Positions 17,958 through 25,489 of a DNA stretch of 64,000 nucleotides are shown here, one piece after another. The position numbers and the translations under genes are program-made. The notes under the pieces were generated by a model, which ran no database searches, was not told the origin of the DNA, and saw only the letters and a program-made list of their open reading frames with translations. The DNA is taken from NCBI RefSeq assembly GCF_051857535.1, contig NZ_JBPZGY010000002.1, forward strand, positions 1 to 64,000. Reading direction: 5' to 3'. Source of the stretch: Roseateles_B sp051857535. GTDB lineage: Bacteria > Pseudomonadota > Gammaproteobacteria > Burkholderiales > Burkholderiaceae_C. Position 1 is the stretch's first letter; each line of letters opens with the position of its first letter.

Positions 17958-18779
17958 TCAATCGAAGGCCGCGTTCAGTGTCATCGCCAGGCGCCGCCCG
18001 GCCGTGACGATCTGTTCCTTGACCGTAGCAACGCCCACTGCGTCGTAGGCGTCATCCGCGGCGAACGACTGGTGCTTCGCCTTGCAGGCGAACCCTTCGA
18101 ACCTATATGCAGTCCGCCTGGCCAGTTGGTTCGATTCAGCTGCCCACTCAGCGGCGAGCTGTGGCGCCTTCAGCGGCGCCTTTGGCATCTCAGCTGCCCA
18201 GACCTTGGCTGCAGCCATTTCGGACTGACCGCGCAGGGCGGCCTTCACAAGACTGGTGTCCCAGTAGGTGTGGAGCTTGCACGCAGATGGCTGCGAAGCG
18301 CCAAACTCGACGCACAGCCGATTCGTGACCGTGGAGCCGTTGCCTCCGTAGTCACTGTTGTCCGCCGCGTGCAAGGGCTGATGAACGTCACCGATCAGGT
18401 GGACGAGGACTCGGAGTGCCTTCAGCGCCTCTTCCGGCGAGCCGGTTCTGAGCGTGTCGCGTGCCCACTCGATGCGCCCGGTGGCGCAATTGCCGTTCTT
18501 GCACTTTGGCTCCGCCTCGCCACAGGCCTTCATGCTGACGAAGTGCCAGCGCTGCATGGTGTTGCCTTCCGGTGTACCTCTGACCTCGTCCATCCAATTC
18601 GAGACCGACGCCAACGAGTCGGCGTTCATGATGCGTCGCACGGAAATGCGGGCCTTCACGCTGAGCTCGGCGTCCGCCACGTAGCCGACCATGCGGTGCC
18701 CTTCGGCGCCCCACGACCAACTGGCGGTCGTGAACGCCAGTCCGATCGCGGCGGTAAACCAACGTCCGATTCGTTTCAT
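17958..18779 (-). CDS. secreted S1/P1-type zinc nuclease
   Basis: The 273-residue protein begins MKRIGRWFTAAIGLAFTTASWSWGAEGH; signal peptidase cleavage would leave Trp at or near the mature N-terminus, as needed in this family, where the N-terminal Trp binds zinc. Further ligands are visible in WGAEGHRMVGYVA, QRWHFVS and LVHLIGDVHQPLHAADNSD. These enzymes cut single-stranded DNA and RNA and remove 3'-phosphate from nucleotides outside the cytoplasm. The start at 18,779 was preferred to the in-frame ATG at 18,803 because it starts the signal peptide. It sits alone between the nuclease-like gene and the Xre genes, same strand as both. Confidence 0.88.
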   Translation of the reverse strand: MKRIGRWFTAAIGLAFTTASWSWGAEGHRMVGYVADAELSVKARISVRRIMNADSLASVSNWMDEVRGTPEGNTMQRWHFVSMKACGEAEPKCKNGNCATGRIEWARDTLRTGSPEEALKALRVLVHLIGDVHQPLHAADNSDYGGNGSTVTNRLCVEFGASQPSACKLHTYWDTSLVKAALRGQSEMAAAKVWAAEMPKAPLKAPQLAAEWAAESNQLARRTAYRFEGFACKAKHQSFAADDAYDAVGVATVKEQIVTAGRRLAMTLNAAFD

Positions 18780-18845
18780 CTGGCCATCTTCCGGCATGGG
18801 CAAGCGAGCCGAAACTCGTGCTTCCCCATAGCCGCTTGCCTGTGG

Positions 18846-19142
18846 CTAGCGTCGACGCCTGAAGGTCTTCTCAACTGGGTTGAGCAGGTCGCCCGCCTCG
18901 CAGCCCAGGCCTTTGGCCAGTTTGAGCAATGCAAGGAGGGTTGGCTGGCTCAATCCACGCTCAAGTCGACTGATGTACGACCGCTCGATTCCGGTCTCCA
19001 GCGCCAGCGCCTCCTGAGAGAGACCTGCCTCGAGGCGTCGGCCCTTAGCTGCCTTTCCAAACGCCTTTGCAATGCCTGCATCAAGGCTGCTATAGCCCTT
19101 CGGGCGGCCGGGTTTGAGGGAAGTCTTCGGGCGGACAGGCAT
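18846..19142 (-). CDS. Xre-family transcriptional regulator
   Basis: The 98-residue protein has a single helix-turn-helix domain at residues ~30-85, with LSQEALALETGIERSYISRL followed by ERGLSQPTLLALLKLAKGL, the classic Cro/CI pattern. The N-terminus is basic (KPGRPKG). There is no second domain, so it is probably a simple dimeric repressor. A near-perfect inverted repeat lies 22-51 bp upstream of its start and suggests autoregulation. Confidence 0.88.
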   Translation of the reverse strand: MPVRPKTSLKPGRPKGYSSLDAGIAKAFGKAAKGRRLEAGLSQEALALETGIERSYISRLERGLSQPTLLALLKLAKGLGCEAGDLLNPVEKTFRRRR

Positions 19143-19163
19143 CCGCCGAAGGGTCTAAGAACT

Positions 19164-19193
19164 GAGCTATCTACGCCACGTTATAGATAACTC
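19164..19193. promoter_or_regulatory. inverted-repeat operator upstream of the Xre gene
   Basis: GAGCTATCTA (19,164-19,173) pairs with TAGATAACTC (19,184-19,193), nine of ten positions complementary, around a 10-bp spacer. On the minus strand TCTATAAC inside the right arm could serve as a -10 box for the Xre gene that begins at 19,142. This is the layout of an autoregulated promoter. Confidence 0.5.
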
Positions 19194-19212
19194 AAAACGA
19201 TTGGCTTGGTGC

Positions 19213-19515
19213 TCACGGTGATTGGGGTCGTGGGCTGTTCCGGCGCAGAACGCGCAAGCCTGCAGTGCCGTGCGGGGCCAGTTCCGCATGCAGCTCGCTA
19301 AGGAACTCGATGAAGTCGGTATCGAGGGCGCTCAGCCAGTCTCTCAGCTCGATCACATCAAGCCTGCGCTCGCCGCGCTCCACCTTGCTGACCAGCCCCT
19401 GGTGACGGCCCAGCAGCAACGCCAGATCGCGTTGCCGAAGGCGCCTGCGCGTGCGTGTGCGCTTGAGCAGTTCGAGGAATATCTCGTTGTGACGGGAGTG
19501 GAGGATCTTGGGCAT
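19213..19515 (-). CDS. second small Xre-family regulator
   Basis: The 100-residue protein carries a helix-turn-helix at residues ~15-65 (LRQRDLALLLGRHQGLVSKV then ERGERRLDVIELRDW) and a C-terminal helix FIEFLSELHAEL. The start ATG at 19,515 (MPKILHSRHNEIF) was chosen because the open frame upstream does not look coding. It lies 70 bp upstream of the other Xre gene on the same strand. Its length and layout match regulators that often sit in mobile elements; the target is unknown. Confidence 0.8.
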   Translation of the reverse strand: MPKILHSRHNEIFLELLKRTRTRRRLRQRDLALLLGRHQGLVSKVERGERRLDVIELRDWLSALDTDFIEFLSELHAELAPHGTAGLRVLRRNSPRPQSP

Positions 19516-19769
19516 GGTGCTGTCCGTTGCGCACCCTACGCCACCTCGCGCCGTATTCGGTAAGCGCTTTTTATCCCGGGCGGACGGGTCGCTCTTTCGA
19601 GGAGATGCTTGGCTCCAGGGCACGGCACGTACAGAATTTTCCTGCGTTATTTAAAACTCAGGAACCCACCCATGGTCTCATCAAGCCGACGTTGTGCCGC
19701 CGCACGCCGACCGCTCAACCTGTACAGCCATGGACCGCACAAGGGTTCTAGAGGTGCCGGACCTTTCGC

Positions 19770-20138
19770 ATGAGCTTGCCCGAACCAATGCCTATTAGCT
19801 CTGCCAACGAGCGGGACGCTCCGGATATCGAAACGCAGCCGCGGGAGCTGGTTCAATCGTGGCGGTTGATCAGGACACGAACCGGCACCCTCCACCTGGT
19901 CACATTCGGGGGCGTGGGCGATGAACAAGGGACCGTTTGCGTCACGTCGGCGATCTCAGCCGTTGAGCGAGGTAGGGTGGTTGTGACCACATCATCGGGG
20001 CGGAAGTACGAACTGGCGGGTCCAGCCGAAGAACGCGAGATCGAACGCGAGATGCTTCGGACGGGAGCGGTCAGGCTGGGCATGGGTGGCGCGGTTGACG
20101 TCAGCGTGTTGGCCTGGGATCTCGTGGGGCTCGACTGA
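19770..20138 (+). CDS. hypothetical protein
   Basis: The 122-residue protein is not recognised. It has a beta-rich middle (SWRLIRTRTGTLHLVTF, then GTVCVTSAISAVERGRVVVTTSSGRKYEL) reminiscent of a small barrel, and a helical charged segment near residue 90 (EEREIEREML). No signal peptide or metal motif is seen. It is the first of three closely spaced rightward ORFs near the island end. Confidence 0.55.
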   Translation: MSLPEPMPISSANERDAPDIETQPRELVQSWRLIRTRTGTLHLVTFGGVGDEQGTVCVTSAISAVERGRVVVTTSSGRKYELAGPAEEREIEREMLRTGAVRLGMGGAVDVSVLAWDLVGLD

Positions 20139-20169
20139 TTCAGTTTGCGACTTCAACTGGGCGGCACCC

Positions 20170-20451
20170 ATGACGATTTCTGCCAACGTCGTTGCGTTTA
20201 TCGCGGCGCAACGTAGGGTGCTAGACGAATTGGAGAAGTTCGTCGAGACGCCAGGGTACCTGGGCATTCTGGCGGCGGCCGTGGCAATCCGGGTCGATGA
20301 AGATCCTGAGCCATGACTTCCGCAGTGGCTGATCGAGCCGATCTATGGCTTGGAGGAACTGCGAATACACGTGGCGACCCAGCTCGGCGAGCTCAGCCGT
20401 GTGGAGAAGCGCTTGAAGTGGATGCCCACGTTTGTGGTTGCGCGAGCCTAG
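20170..20451 (+). pseudogene. small ORF interrupted by an in-frame TGA
   Basis: The frame opens with ATG at 20,170 and encodes 48 residues (MTISANVVAFIAAQRRVLDE at the start) up to TGA at 20,314-20,316. In the same frame 44 further codons follow with protein-like composition (LPQWLIEPIYGLEELRIHVA at the start, ending VARA at TAG 20,449-20,451). The next ORF begins 12 bp later, which is what one would expect if the whole 93-codon frame were the original gene. A TGG-to-TGA nonsense change is the simplest explanation. The product is unknown. Confidence 0.5.
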
Positions 20452-20463
20452 AGGATCAAGCAA

Positions 20464-20856
20464 ATGACGAAACAACTCGGCGTCAAGTACGCAGCCTACT
20501 GTCGCGAGATTCGGTGCGACCGTTGTGGTGACATCGCTTCAGACAGGGACGACAACTTCGACCACTTCCTTACGCTGGACTTCGATGCTGGCTACGACTC
20601 GCCCTTTGGCGATGGCACGCATGTCGACCTCGATCTGTGCCATGGCTGTTTAATGCATGTGCTCGGTAGCTGGCTGCGGTTCTCCCCCTCAGAATGGGCT
20701 GGCGGGCCCAAACGGGTCGAGATCGTCAGAGGGCGACTGGCGAGTGGCACAGGTAAATGGGTCGACATCCTGGTTGCCGACCACTCAGTCTCAGAAGACG
20801 CCGCCAACGCCGCTCTGCGCGACAACCTGATATCACCAGGGATCAAGGAATCATGA
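20464..20856 (+). CDS. hypothetical protein with two CxxC-like pairs
   Basis: The 130-residue protein contains EIRCDRCGD (residues ~16-24) and DLCHGCLMH (~56-64), two Cys pairs that could bind one zinc ion. The region between them is acidic and aromatic (DDNFDHFLTLDFDAGYD). No further domain is recognised. The start has GAGGATC close upstream, and the gene follows the interrupted ORF by 12 bp, so the two probably formed one transcript with the 19,770 gene. Confidence 0.6.
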   Translation: MTKQLGVKYAAYCREIRCDRCGDIASDRDDNFDHFLTLDFDAGYDSPFGDGTHVDLDLCHGCLMHVLGSWLRFSPSEWAGGPKRVEIVRGRLASGTGKWVDILVADHSVSEDAANAALRDNLISPGIKES

Positions 20857-20981
20857 TCGCTCCAGGCTGATCCGTGGCGTGCCGGGTGTTTGATCTTCTC
20901 GGCAACATGGCTGGGGAACGCGAGCGAGGCCTGCAAAAGAGCAAAGGGCTGCCTCTACATGAAGGCAAGAGGGTGGGGTAG

Positions 20982-21033
20982 GCCGGGCGCTGCGCGCCCG
21001 GCAAGTCCGTGGACAACGCGTTGCGTTGCCCAC
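20982..21033. repeat. two adjacent strong hairpins near the island end
   Basis: Hairpin one is GCCGGGCGC-TGC-GCGCCCGGC (20,982-21,002), a perfect 9-bp stem. Hairpin two pairs GTGGACAACG (21,009-21,018) with CGTTGCCCAC (21,024-21,033), nine of ten pairs plus a wobble. There is no T tract, so a terminator role is doubtful; the pair looks more like a dispersed palindromic element. Confidence 0.5.
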
Positions 21034-21067
21034 CGACATGAGATTTAGAAGCTCGAACAGCCCAGGT

Positions 21068-21313
21068 CTAGGATCTACCTGACACGCTTTTGAAAAAAAG
21101 CGCTTGACTACATTGGATGCGCTTGTTCGCGGGAAATTCCAGCCCGCTGCTGAGCAGGGCGGCCCGCACGCGCTCGCGGGCCTCCTTCACCTCGGTATCG
21201 GCCAGGCCGACCAGGGTGAAGCAAGGCAGGCCGTTGGCCAGGTGGACTTCGACGGTCACCGCTTCGGCGCGCAGGCCGTCCAGGGCGCGGCTGTGGATCA
21301 GGGCCAGGGTCAT
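21068..21313 (-). pseudogene. comM: comM/yifB 5' fragment cut by the island
   Basis: The 81-codon frame starts MTLALIHSRALDGLRAEAVT and follows the YifB/ComM N-terminal domain (NGLPCFTLVGLADTEVKEAR, then SSGLEFPANKRI) until about residue 66. After that the sequence (QCSQALFFKSVSGRS) no longer resembles ComM; the AAA+ and Mg-chelatase-like parts, about 430 residues, are missing. Intact ComM is a hexameric helicase that helps branch migration during natural transformation. The break falls at the NKRI-T/I-VNLAP position. The cell should lack ComM unless another copy exists. Confidence 0.85.
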
Positions 21314-21405
21314 GGGCAGGTCTCTCTGCCGGGCATTCTGTAGGGACCCTGGCCGGTCCGATGGTGACGGCGTCCGCAAGAGACAGGACGCGCCGGGGCC
21401 GGGCC

Positions 21406-22320
21406 TCAGAACTGGAAGGGCCGGACCACGCCCACCATCCCACTGAGCTGACGGGTCTTCTGGGTGACGGGGCTCTGGGCCGCGTCTCCGCGCAGCTGTG
21501 CCAGCTCCAGTGAGGCCGCGAGTCGCCATTGCTGGCTCAGTGCCATATCGAACTCCATGCCCAGCTGCACGCTCTTGATGCCAGCACGTGGGGCGAACTG
21601 AGGCCGTCCGGAGGCAGCGGCCTGTCCCTCGGTGACGCCGAAGTAGGCCCGCTGGTAGCGGCGGTCGGCCCACGTGAGGCTGGGCGCCAGGGTCAGCTGC
21701 ATGTCGGCGGTCCGATACAGGGGATAGGACAGGCCCAGGCTCAGCTGGCGCCCCTTGTGCGCGGCCAGGGCCTGGCGGGCGCTGACGCTCAGCTCAAGGC
21801 CGCCCATGCCTGGCAGCGCATAGTTGGCCGTCGCCACCGCGACGCCCGTGGCGCGGACTTCGCCCATGCCCTTCAAGGTGGCGCTGCCGGGTCGGTAGCC
21901 CAGCAAGCCCAGCTTGCGCTTGTCGCTGTCCACCCGGCCCGGATCGATTTCCAACCCCAGCTGAACGCGGATTGAAGGGGGTAGCACGGGCGCCCAGAGC
22001 AGGCCCCGATTGCCGAGGGACACGGTGCCCATGTCGGCATCGTGGTAGCTGAACTCCATCCCGACACCAGGCAGGACTCGGCGGTCCTGGCTGCCCTGAT
22101 AGCGAGGGGCCACGACGGCGCCGAGGAACACGGTGCCGGACCAGCCGGGATGGGCGGGAGCAACCTCGACGGGCGTCGACTCTGCCTGGGCGAGCAGCGG
22201 CAGGGCGCCGAGGGCGATGCCGATGGCGGCGATGGCCCGGCCAATGGCGCTGGGCGGGCGCTGGCGTGCAAGGGTGGACAGCGAGGGCGTGAACTTGAGA
22301 GAGCAGGGCATGGAAGGCAT
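21406..22320 (-). CDS. MipA/OmpV family outer-membrane protein
   Basis: The 304-residue protein has an N-terminal signal region ending near LLAQAES and then beta-strand-rich sequence. Family hallmarks are APRYQGSQDRRVLPGVGMEF, LLGYRPGSATLKGMG and YFGVTEGQAAASGRPQF, and the last residue is Phe, as expected for an outer-membrane barrel. Members scaffold murein hydrolases or act as porin-like proteins. It lies 119 bp downstream of the LytTR regulator gene on the same strand, so that two-component system could control it. Confidence 0.87.
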   Translation of the reverse strand: MPSMPCSLKFTPSLSTLARQRPPSAIGRAIAAIGIALGALPLLAQAESTPVEVAPAHPGWSGTVFLGAVVAPRYQGSQDRRVLPGVGMEFSYHDADMGTVSLGNRGLLWAPVLPPSIRVQLGLEIDPGRVDSDKRKLGLLGYRPGSATLKGMGEVRATGVAVATANYALPGMGGLELSVSARQALAAHKGRQLSLGLSYPLYRTADMQLTLAPSLTWADRRYQRAYFGVTEGQAAASGRPQFAPRAGIKSVQLGMEFDMALSQQWRLAASLELAQLRGDAAQSPVTQKTRQLSGMVGVVRPFQF

Positions 22321-22439
22321 CCAGTTGTTTGGGTGCCCGCATCCTAGGAATCCGCGCCGAGCTTGAGGGCCGATGGGCCGCGAGCCGTCGATTCAAGGCT
22401 GCCAACGACCGCTGCGCGCCGTGAGCGGCAGGCCAGGTC

Positions 22440-23249
22440 TCACATGGCGCGGAAGCGATGGGCGAAGAGCCGGCTGACCGGCAGCTGGGCGTCGTGTCCG
22501 TGGAGCCCGGCGCTCAGCCGGCCATTGTCATGGCGCGCGACATGGGCAATGGCGCTGGCCTGCACCACCACGCTGCGATGCAGTTGCCAGAAACGCTGGG
22601 GATCCAGGCGCAGGACCAGATCCCGCAGTGCCATGCGGATCAAGGCCTCGCGCTGGCGGGTCACGACGCGCACATACTTGTCGGCCGCCTCGAAGTACAG
22701 CACGTCGGCGAGCGGTATCAGGTAGGTCACCGACCCCACGGCGGCATTGATGACGCTCAGCGGCTCGCCACCAGGCGCCTGCGGACGCAGCACGCCATCC
22801 AGGCGCCGCAGCTCGGCGCCGACATCATCAGCCGTGTGCGCGTCTCCCGTGGCCCTGCTCAGGGCAAGACGATCCTGCAGGCGCTGGATGGTGCGCTGCA
22901 GCCGGTCCTGGCTCAGGGGCTTGAGCAGGTAGTCGATGGCCCCGTGGTCAAAGGCTTGCAAGGCGTAGTGGCCGTAGGCGGTCACGAAGACAAGCAGGGG
23001 CAGGGCGATGCCCTCTGGCCACTCCTCCAGGATGGCCTGTGCCGCCTCCAGGCCGGAACAGGCGGGCATGTGGATGTCCATGAAGATCATGCGCGGCAGG
23101 TGCTCCAGCGCGAGCGCGATGGCGGCGGCGCCGTTGTCGGCTGTCGGCAGCATGTCGAGTCCTGGCCACAGGGCCAGCAACTGTTCCTGCAGCCGCCTGG
23201 CCAGGACGGGTTCGTCTTCCACGATGAGGGCGAGCAGGGGTTCAGTCAT
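22440..23249 (-). CDS. LytTR-family response regulator
   Basis: The 269-residue protein has an N-terminal receiver domain with acidic pocket EDE (11-13), phosphoacceptor Asp58 in IFMDIHMP, and Lys in YLLKPLS. Residues ~155-265 form a LytTR DNA-binding domain (YLIPLADVLYFEAADKYVRV, FWQLHRSVVVQASAI). Its start overlaps the histidine kinase gene by 8 bp, so the pair is co-translated. It should activate targets by binding direct repeats upstream; MipA/OmpV downstream is a candidate. Confidence 0.92.
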   Translation of the reverse strand: MTEPLLALIVEDEPVLARRLQEQLLALWPGLDMLPTADNGAAAIALALEHLPRMIFMDIHMPACSGLEAAQAILEEWPEGIALPLLVFVTAYGHYALQAFDHGAIDYLLKPLSQDRLQRTIQRLQDRLALSRATGDAHTADDVGAELRRLDGVLRPQAPGGEPLSVINAAVGSVTYLIPLADVLYFEAADKYVRVVTRQREALIRMALRDLVLRLDPQRFWQLHRSVVVQASAIAHVARHDNGRLSAGLHGHDAQLPVSRLFAHRFRAM

Positions 23250-24363
23250 GGGGTGCGGGGCTTGCTTGAGTCAGGGGGATGTGGAGCAGCGCCCGGACGC
23301 CGCCGGACTGGCGCGGGCTGACCTGCACGGACGCGCCCGGGCCGTAGGCGTAGCGCAGCCGTTGCTGGACATTGCTGATGCCAATGCCTTTGTGGGATGC
23401 GGGCAGCGCTTCGGCCTGCAGGCCCGCTCCGTCGTCCAGCACCTCGACTTGCAGGTGCTCATCCTGCACAAAGGCACGTACCTGCACGGCGCCACCCTGC
23501 ACCTGGCCGGCCAGGCCATGCTTGATGGCATTCTCGACAAGCGGTTGCAGCGTCAGGGGGGGCAGCAGCACCGGGGCCAGCGCGTCGGGCAGGTCCAGCG
23601 CATAGCGAAGCCGCGCGCCCATGCGTATGGCCATCAGGCGCAGGTAGTGTTCCACCAGGGCCATCTCCTCACGCAAGGGCACCAGGTCCCGATCGCCCGT
23701 CTGCATGCTGGCATGGAGCAGCTCGCTCAACGCTTCCAGCAGTCGTTGTGCCTGCCGGGGCGCTTCGTCGATGAGGGCGTGGGTGTTGGCCAGGGTGTTG
23801 AACAGCATGTGGGGTTCGATCTGCTGCTGCAGCAACTGCAGCCGAGCGCTGGCGGCCCGCATTTCGGCGTTCTCGGCCCGCAAGCGCTCGGCTTCCAGTC
23901 GGTCCCGCTGATGGGTGAGCAGGATGGCCACGCTGGACACCAGCACAGTGAGTGCGACGACCAGCACATCCCAGGGGTGCCAGGTCAGCGGCAGACGCAG
24001 TGGGGCATCCAGCAACAGGCTGGCGACCAGGGCGCCCAGGCCGAAGCCCAGCGGAACCACAGCCAGCCGCAACAGGTTCAGGACCAGGGGGCGCTTCCAT
24101 CGCGAGGCCGGGCGCAGCAGCAAGGGCAGTCCGCCCAGGCCATGGATGCTGTAGCCGATGCATTGGGAATAGACGAACAGCTGCCACCAGGGCCTTGCGA
24201 TGCTTTCCAGGTCCAGTCTGTCCGACTGGAGTGCACCTGTGCCCAGCGCCATCAGCAGCAGCAAGGTGGCCACGGCGGTGTTGAGTCCGGCGACCAGCAG
24301 CAGATCACGTCCCAGTGAGCGGGCATGAGGGGGCGGGCGCAATCGCAAGGAAGGGAGCGGCAT
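23242..24363 (-). CDS. LytS/AlgZ-type sensor histidine kinase
   Basis: The 373-residue protein has about four membrane segments in residues 20-150, a short coiled coil (HQRDRLEAERLRAENAEMRA), then the His_kinase domain with QIEPHMLFNTLANTHAL carrying the phospho-His and a HATPase_c domain with QPLVENAIKHGL (N box) and DDGAGLQAEA (G1). The start at 24,363 (MPLPSLRLRPPP) was chosen; the frame extends upstream without likely coding. It pairs with the LytTR regulator. Confidence 0.9.
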   Translation of the reverse strand: MPLPSLRLRPPPHARSLGRDLLLVAGLNTAVATLLLLMALGTGALQSDRLDLESIARPWWQLFVYSQCIGYSIHGLGGLPLLLRPASRWKRPLVLNLLRLAVVPLGFGLGALVASLLLDAPLRLPLTWHPWDVLVVALTVLVSSVAILLTHQRDRLEAERLRAENAEMRAASARLQLLQQQIEPHMLFNTLANTHALIDEAPRQAQRLLEALSELLHASMQTGDRDLVPLREEMALVEHYLRLMAIRMGARLRYALDLPDALAPVLLPPLTLQPLVENAIKHGLAGQVQGGAVQVRAFVQDEHLQVEVLDDGAGLQAEALPASHKGIGISNVQQRLRYAYGPGASVQVSPRQSGGVRALLHIPLTQASPAPHD

Positions 24364-24452
24364 GAGGCGGTGGGGGGGACGATGGTTCGCGCGAGCGGCG
24401 CGGGCGTCAGTGTCGGCCCTGCTGCGACGCCGGTGATGCGCCTGGCGCCCAA

Positions 24453-24561
24453 TGGTGCATCCCGCGGCGCGAAATGCGTGCCGGAGGCGGTGAAGGTCCG
24501 GCGCGGGCGATGCACAGGCGCGCCGCCCAAGTTCAGGAATGGGGCTCACCAACTTGGTGCG
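24453..24561 (+). promoter_or_regulatory. NtrC-like enhancer sites
   Basis: CTCACCA-ACT-TGGTGCG at 24,545-24,561 matches the NtrC site pattern TGCACCA-N3-TGGTGCA at 11 of 14 arm positions. A second half-site TGGTGCA lies at 24,453-24,459. Both are about 120-230 bp upstream of the sigma-54 promoter, the usual distance for NtrC activator sites. Confidence 0.5.
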
Positions 24562-24683
24562 CATCTGCGGCCCATCCCCTGATTCGGTGCGCGCCCCCCT
24601 TGCGGGTGCGCAGCGGCCGCACGAGAGCGTGCATGCGTGCTCTGCCCATGGGCGTCTGAGGGGATGTGGGGAGGGGCGTTTCC

Positions 24684-24699
24684 TGGCACGGAAGCTGCA
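24684..24699 (+). promoter_or_regulatory. sigma-54 promoter of the porin-glnK-amtB operon
   Basis: TGGCACGGAAGCTGCA has the -24 GG (24,685-24,686) and -12 GC (24,697-24,698) separated by exactly ten bases, as required for RpoN. Transcription would start near 24,710, about 40 bp before the TorF-type porin gene. Nitrogen-limitation control through NtrC is the natural reading for a promoter serving glnK-amtB. Confidence 0.78.
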
Positions 24700-24749
24700 A
24701 CAGGGAATGTCGAGCGTCATTCCACATCCACTTTGCAGGAGTCCCCGCG

Positions 24750-25466
24750 ATGAAGTCCCTGTTTGCGCTGCTGGCCCTCTCCCTCACGGCCACCGCCATG
24801 CCCGCCTGGGCCGACGAGCCGGCCAGCCCGCTGAGCTTCAATGCCAGCCTGACCACCGACTACCGCTATCGCGGCATCTCGCAGACCCGCCTGAAGCCTG
24901 CCCTGCAGGGCGGCGCCGACTACGACTTCGGCAACGGCTTCTACCTCGGCACCTGGGCTTCCACCATCAAATGGGTCAAGGACGGGGGCGGCGACGCCAG
25001 CGTCGAGATCGACGTCTACGGCGGCTACAAGACCGAGATCAGCAAGGGCCTGACCCTGGACGTGGGCCTGTTGCAGTACGTCTACCCCAGCAACAAGCTC
25101 AACCCCAGCGCCAACACGCTGGAGGTCTACGGCGCGCTGACCTACGGCGTGTTCACCGCCAAGTACTCGCACAGCACCAGCAACCTCTTCGGCTTCGCCG
25201 ACTCCAAGGGCTCGGGCTACCTGGACCTGAGCGCCGCCCTGGACCTGGGCGAGGGCTTCACCCTGACGCCGCACGTGGGCCACCAGCGCGTCAAGAACCT
25301 GGGCAGCGCCTCCTACACCGACTACGCCCTGACCCTCACCAAGGACTACGCTGGCTTCACCTGGAGCGGCGCCCTGGTCCGCGCCAGCACCGACGCCTAC
25401 ATGGGCCCCGGCGACAAGAACCTGGCCAAGAGCGCCCTGGTGCTGGCGGTCAAGAAGGTCTTCTGA
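24750..25466 (+). CDS. TorF-family putative porin
   Basis: The 238-residue protein has a clear signal peptide (MKSLFALLALSLTATAMPAWA) and a beta-rich body; SLTTDYRYRGISQTRLKPAL near the N-terminus is typical of the TorF/Gcw_chp family, and the protein ends in Phe. AGGAG lies nine bases before the ATG. It is the first gene of the operon with glnK and amtB, 23 bp before glnK, so it probably helps nitrogen compounds cross the outer membrane under nitrogen limitation; the substrate is unknown. Confidence 0.88.
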   Translation: MKSLFALLALSLTATAMPAWADEPASPLSFNASLTTDYRYRGISQTRLKPALQGGADYDFGNGFYLGTWASTIKWVKDGGGDASVEIDVYGGYKTEISKGLTLDVGLLQYVYPSNKLNPSANTLEVYGALTYGVFTAKYSHSTSNLFGFADSKGSGYLDLSAALDLGEGFTLTPHVGHQRVKNLGSASYTDYALTLTKDYAGFTWSGALVRASTDAYMGPGDKNLAKSALVLAVKKVF

Positions 25467-25489
25467 ATCCGAGCGCAAGGAAGCACACC

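Larger units (their letters stand above)
1..21112. mobile_element. right-hand part of a genomic island inserted in comM
   Basis: The segment carries defence-type and accessory genes, with no core gene, up to about 21,112, where the 5' part of comM/yifB begins on the minus strand. The 3' remainder of comM is nowhere in the window, so the left end of the island lies outside. The comM gene is a known insertion site of AbaR-type and related heteromeric-transposase islands. A TGT/ACA-type end can be placed at 21,110-21,112 (minus strand reads TGTAGTC inward), beside an inverted repeat CGCTTTT/AAAAGCG (21,085-21,102). No transposase or integrase is visible here, so the mechanism is inferred and the exact boundary is uncertain by roughly 10 bp. 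Confidence 0.6.

Noticed and set aside
20170..20451. In-frame TGA as selenocysteine codon
   Set aside because: No SECIS-like hairpin was seen directly after the TGA and no selenoprotein-like context; a nonsense mutation is simpler.
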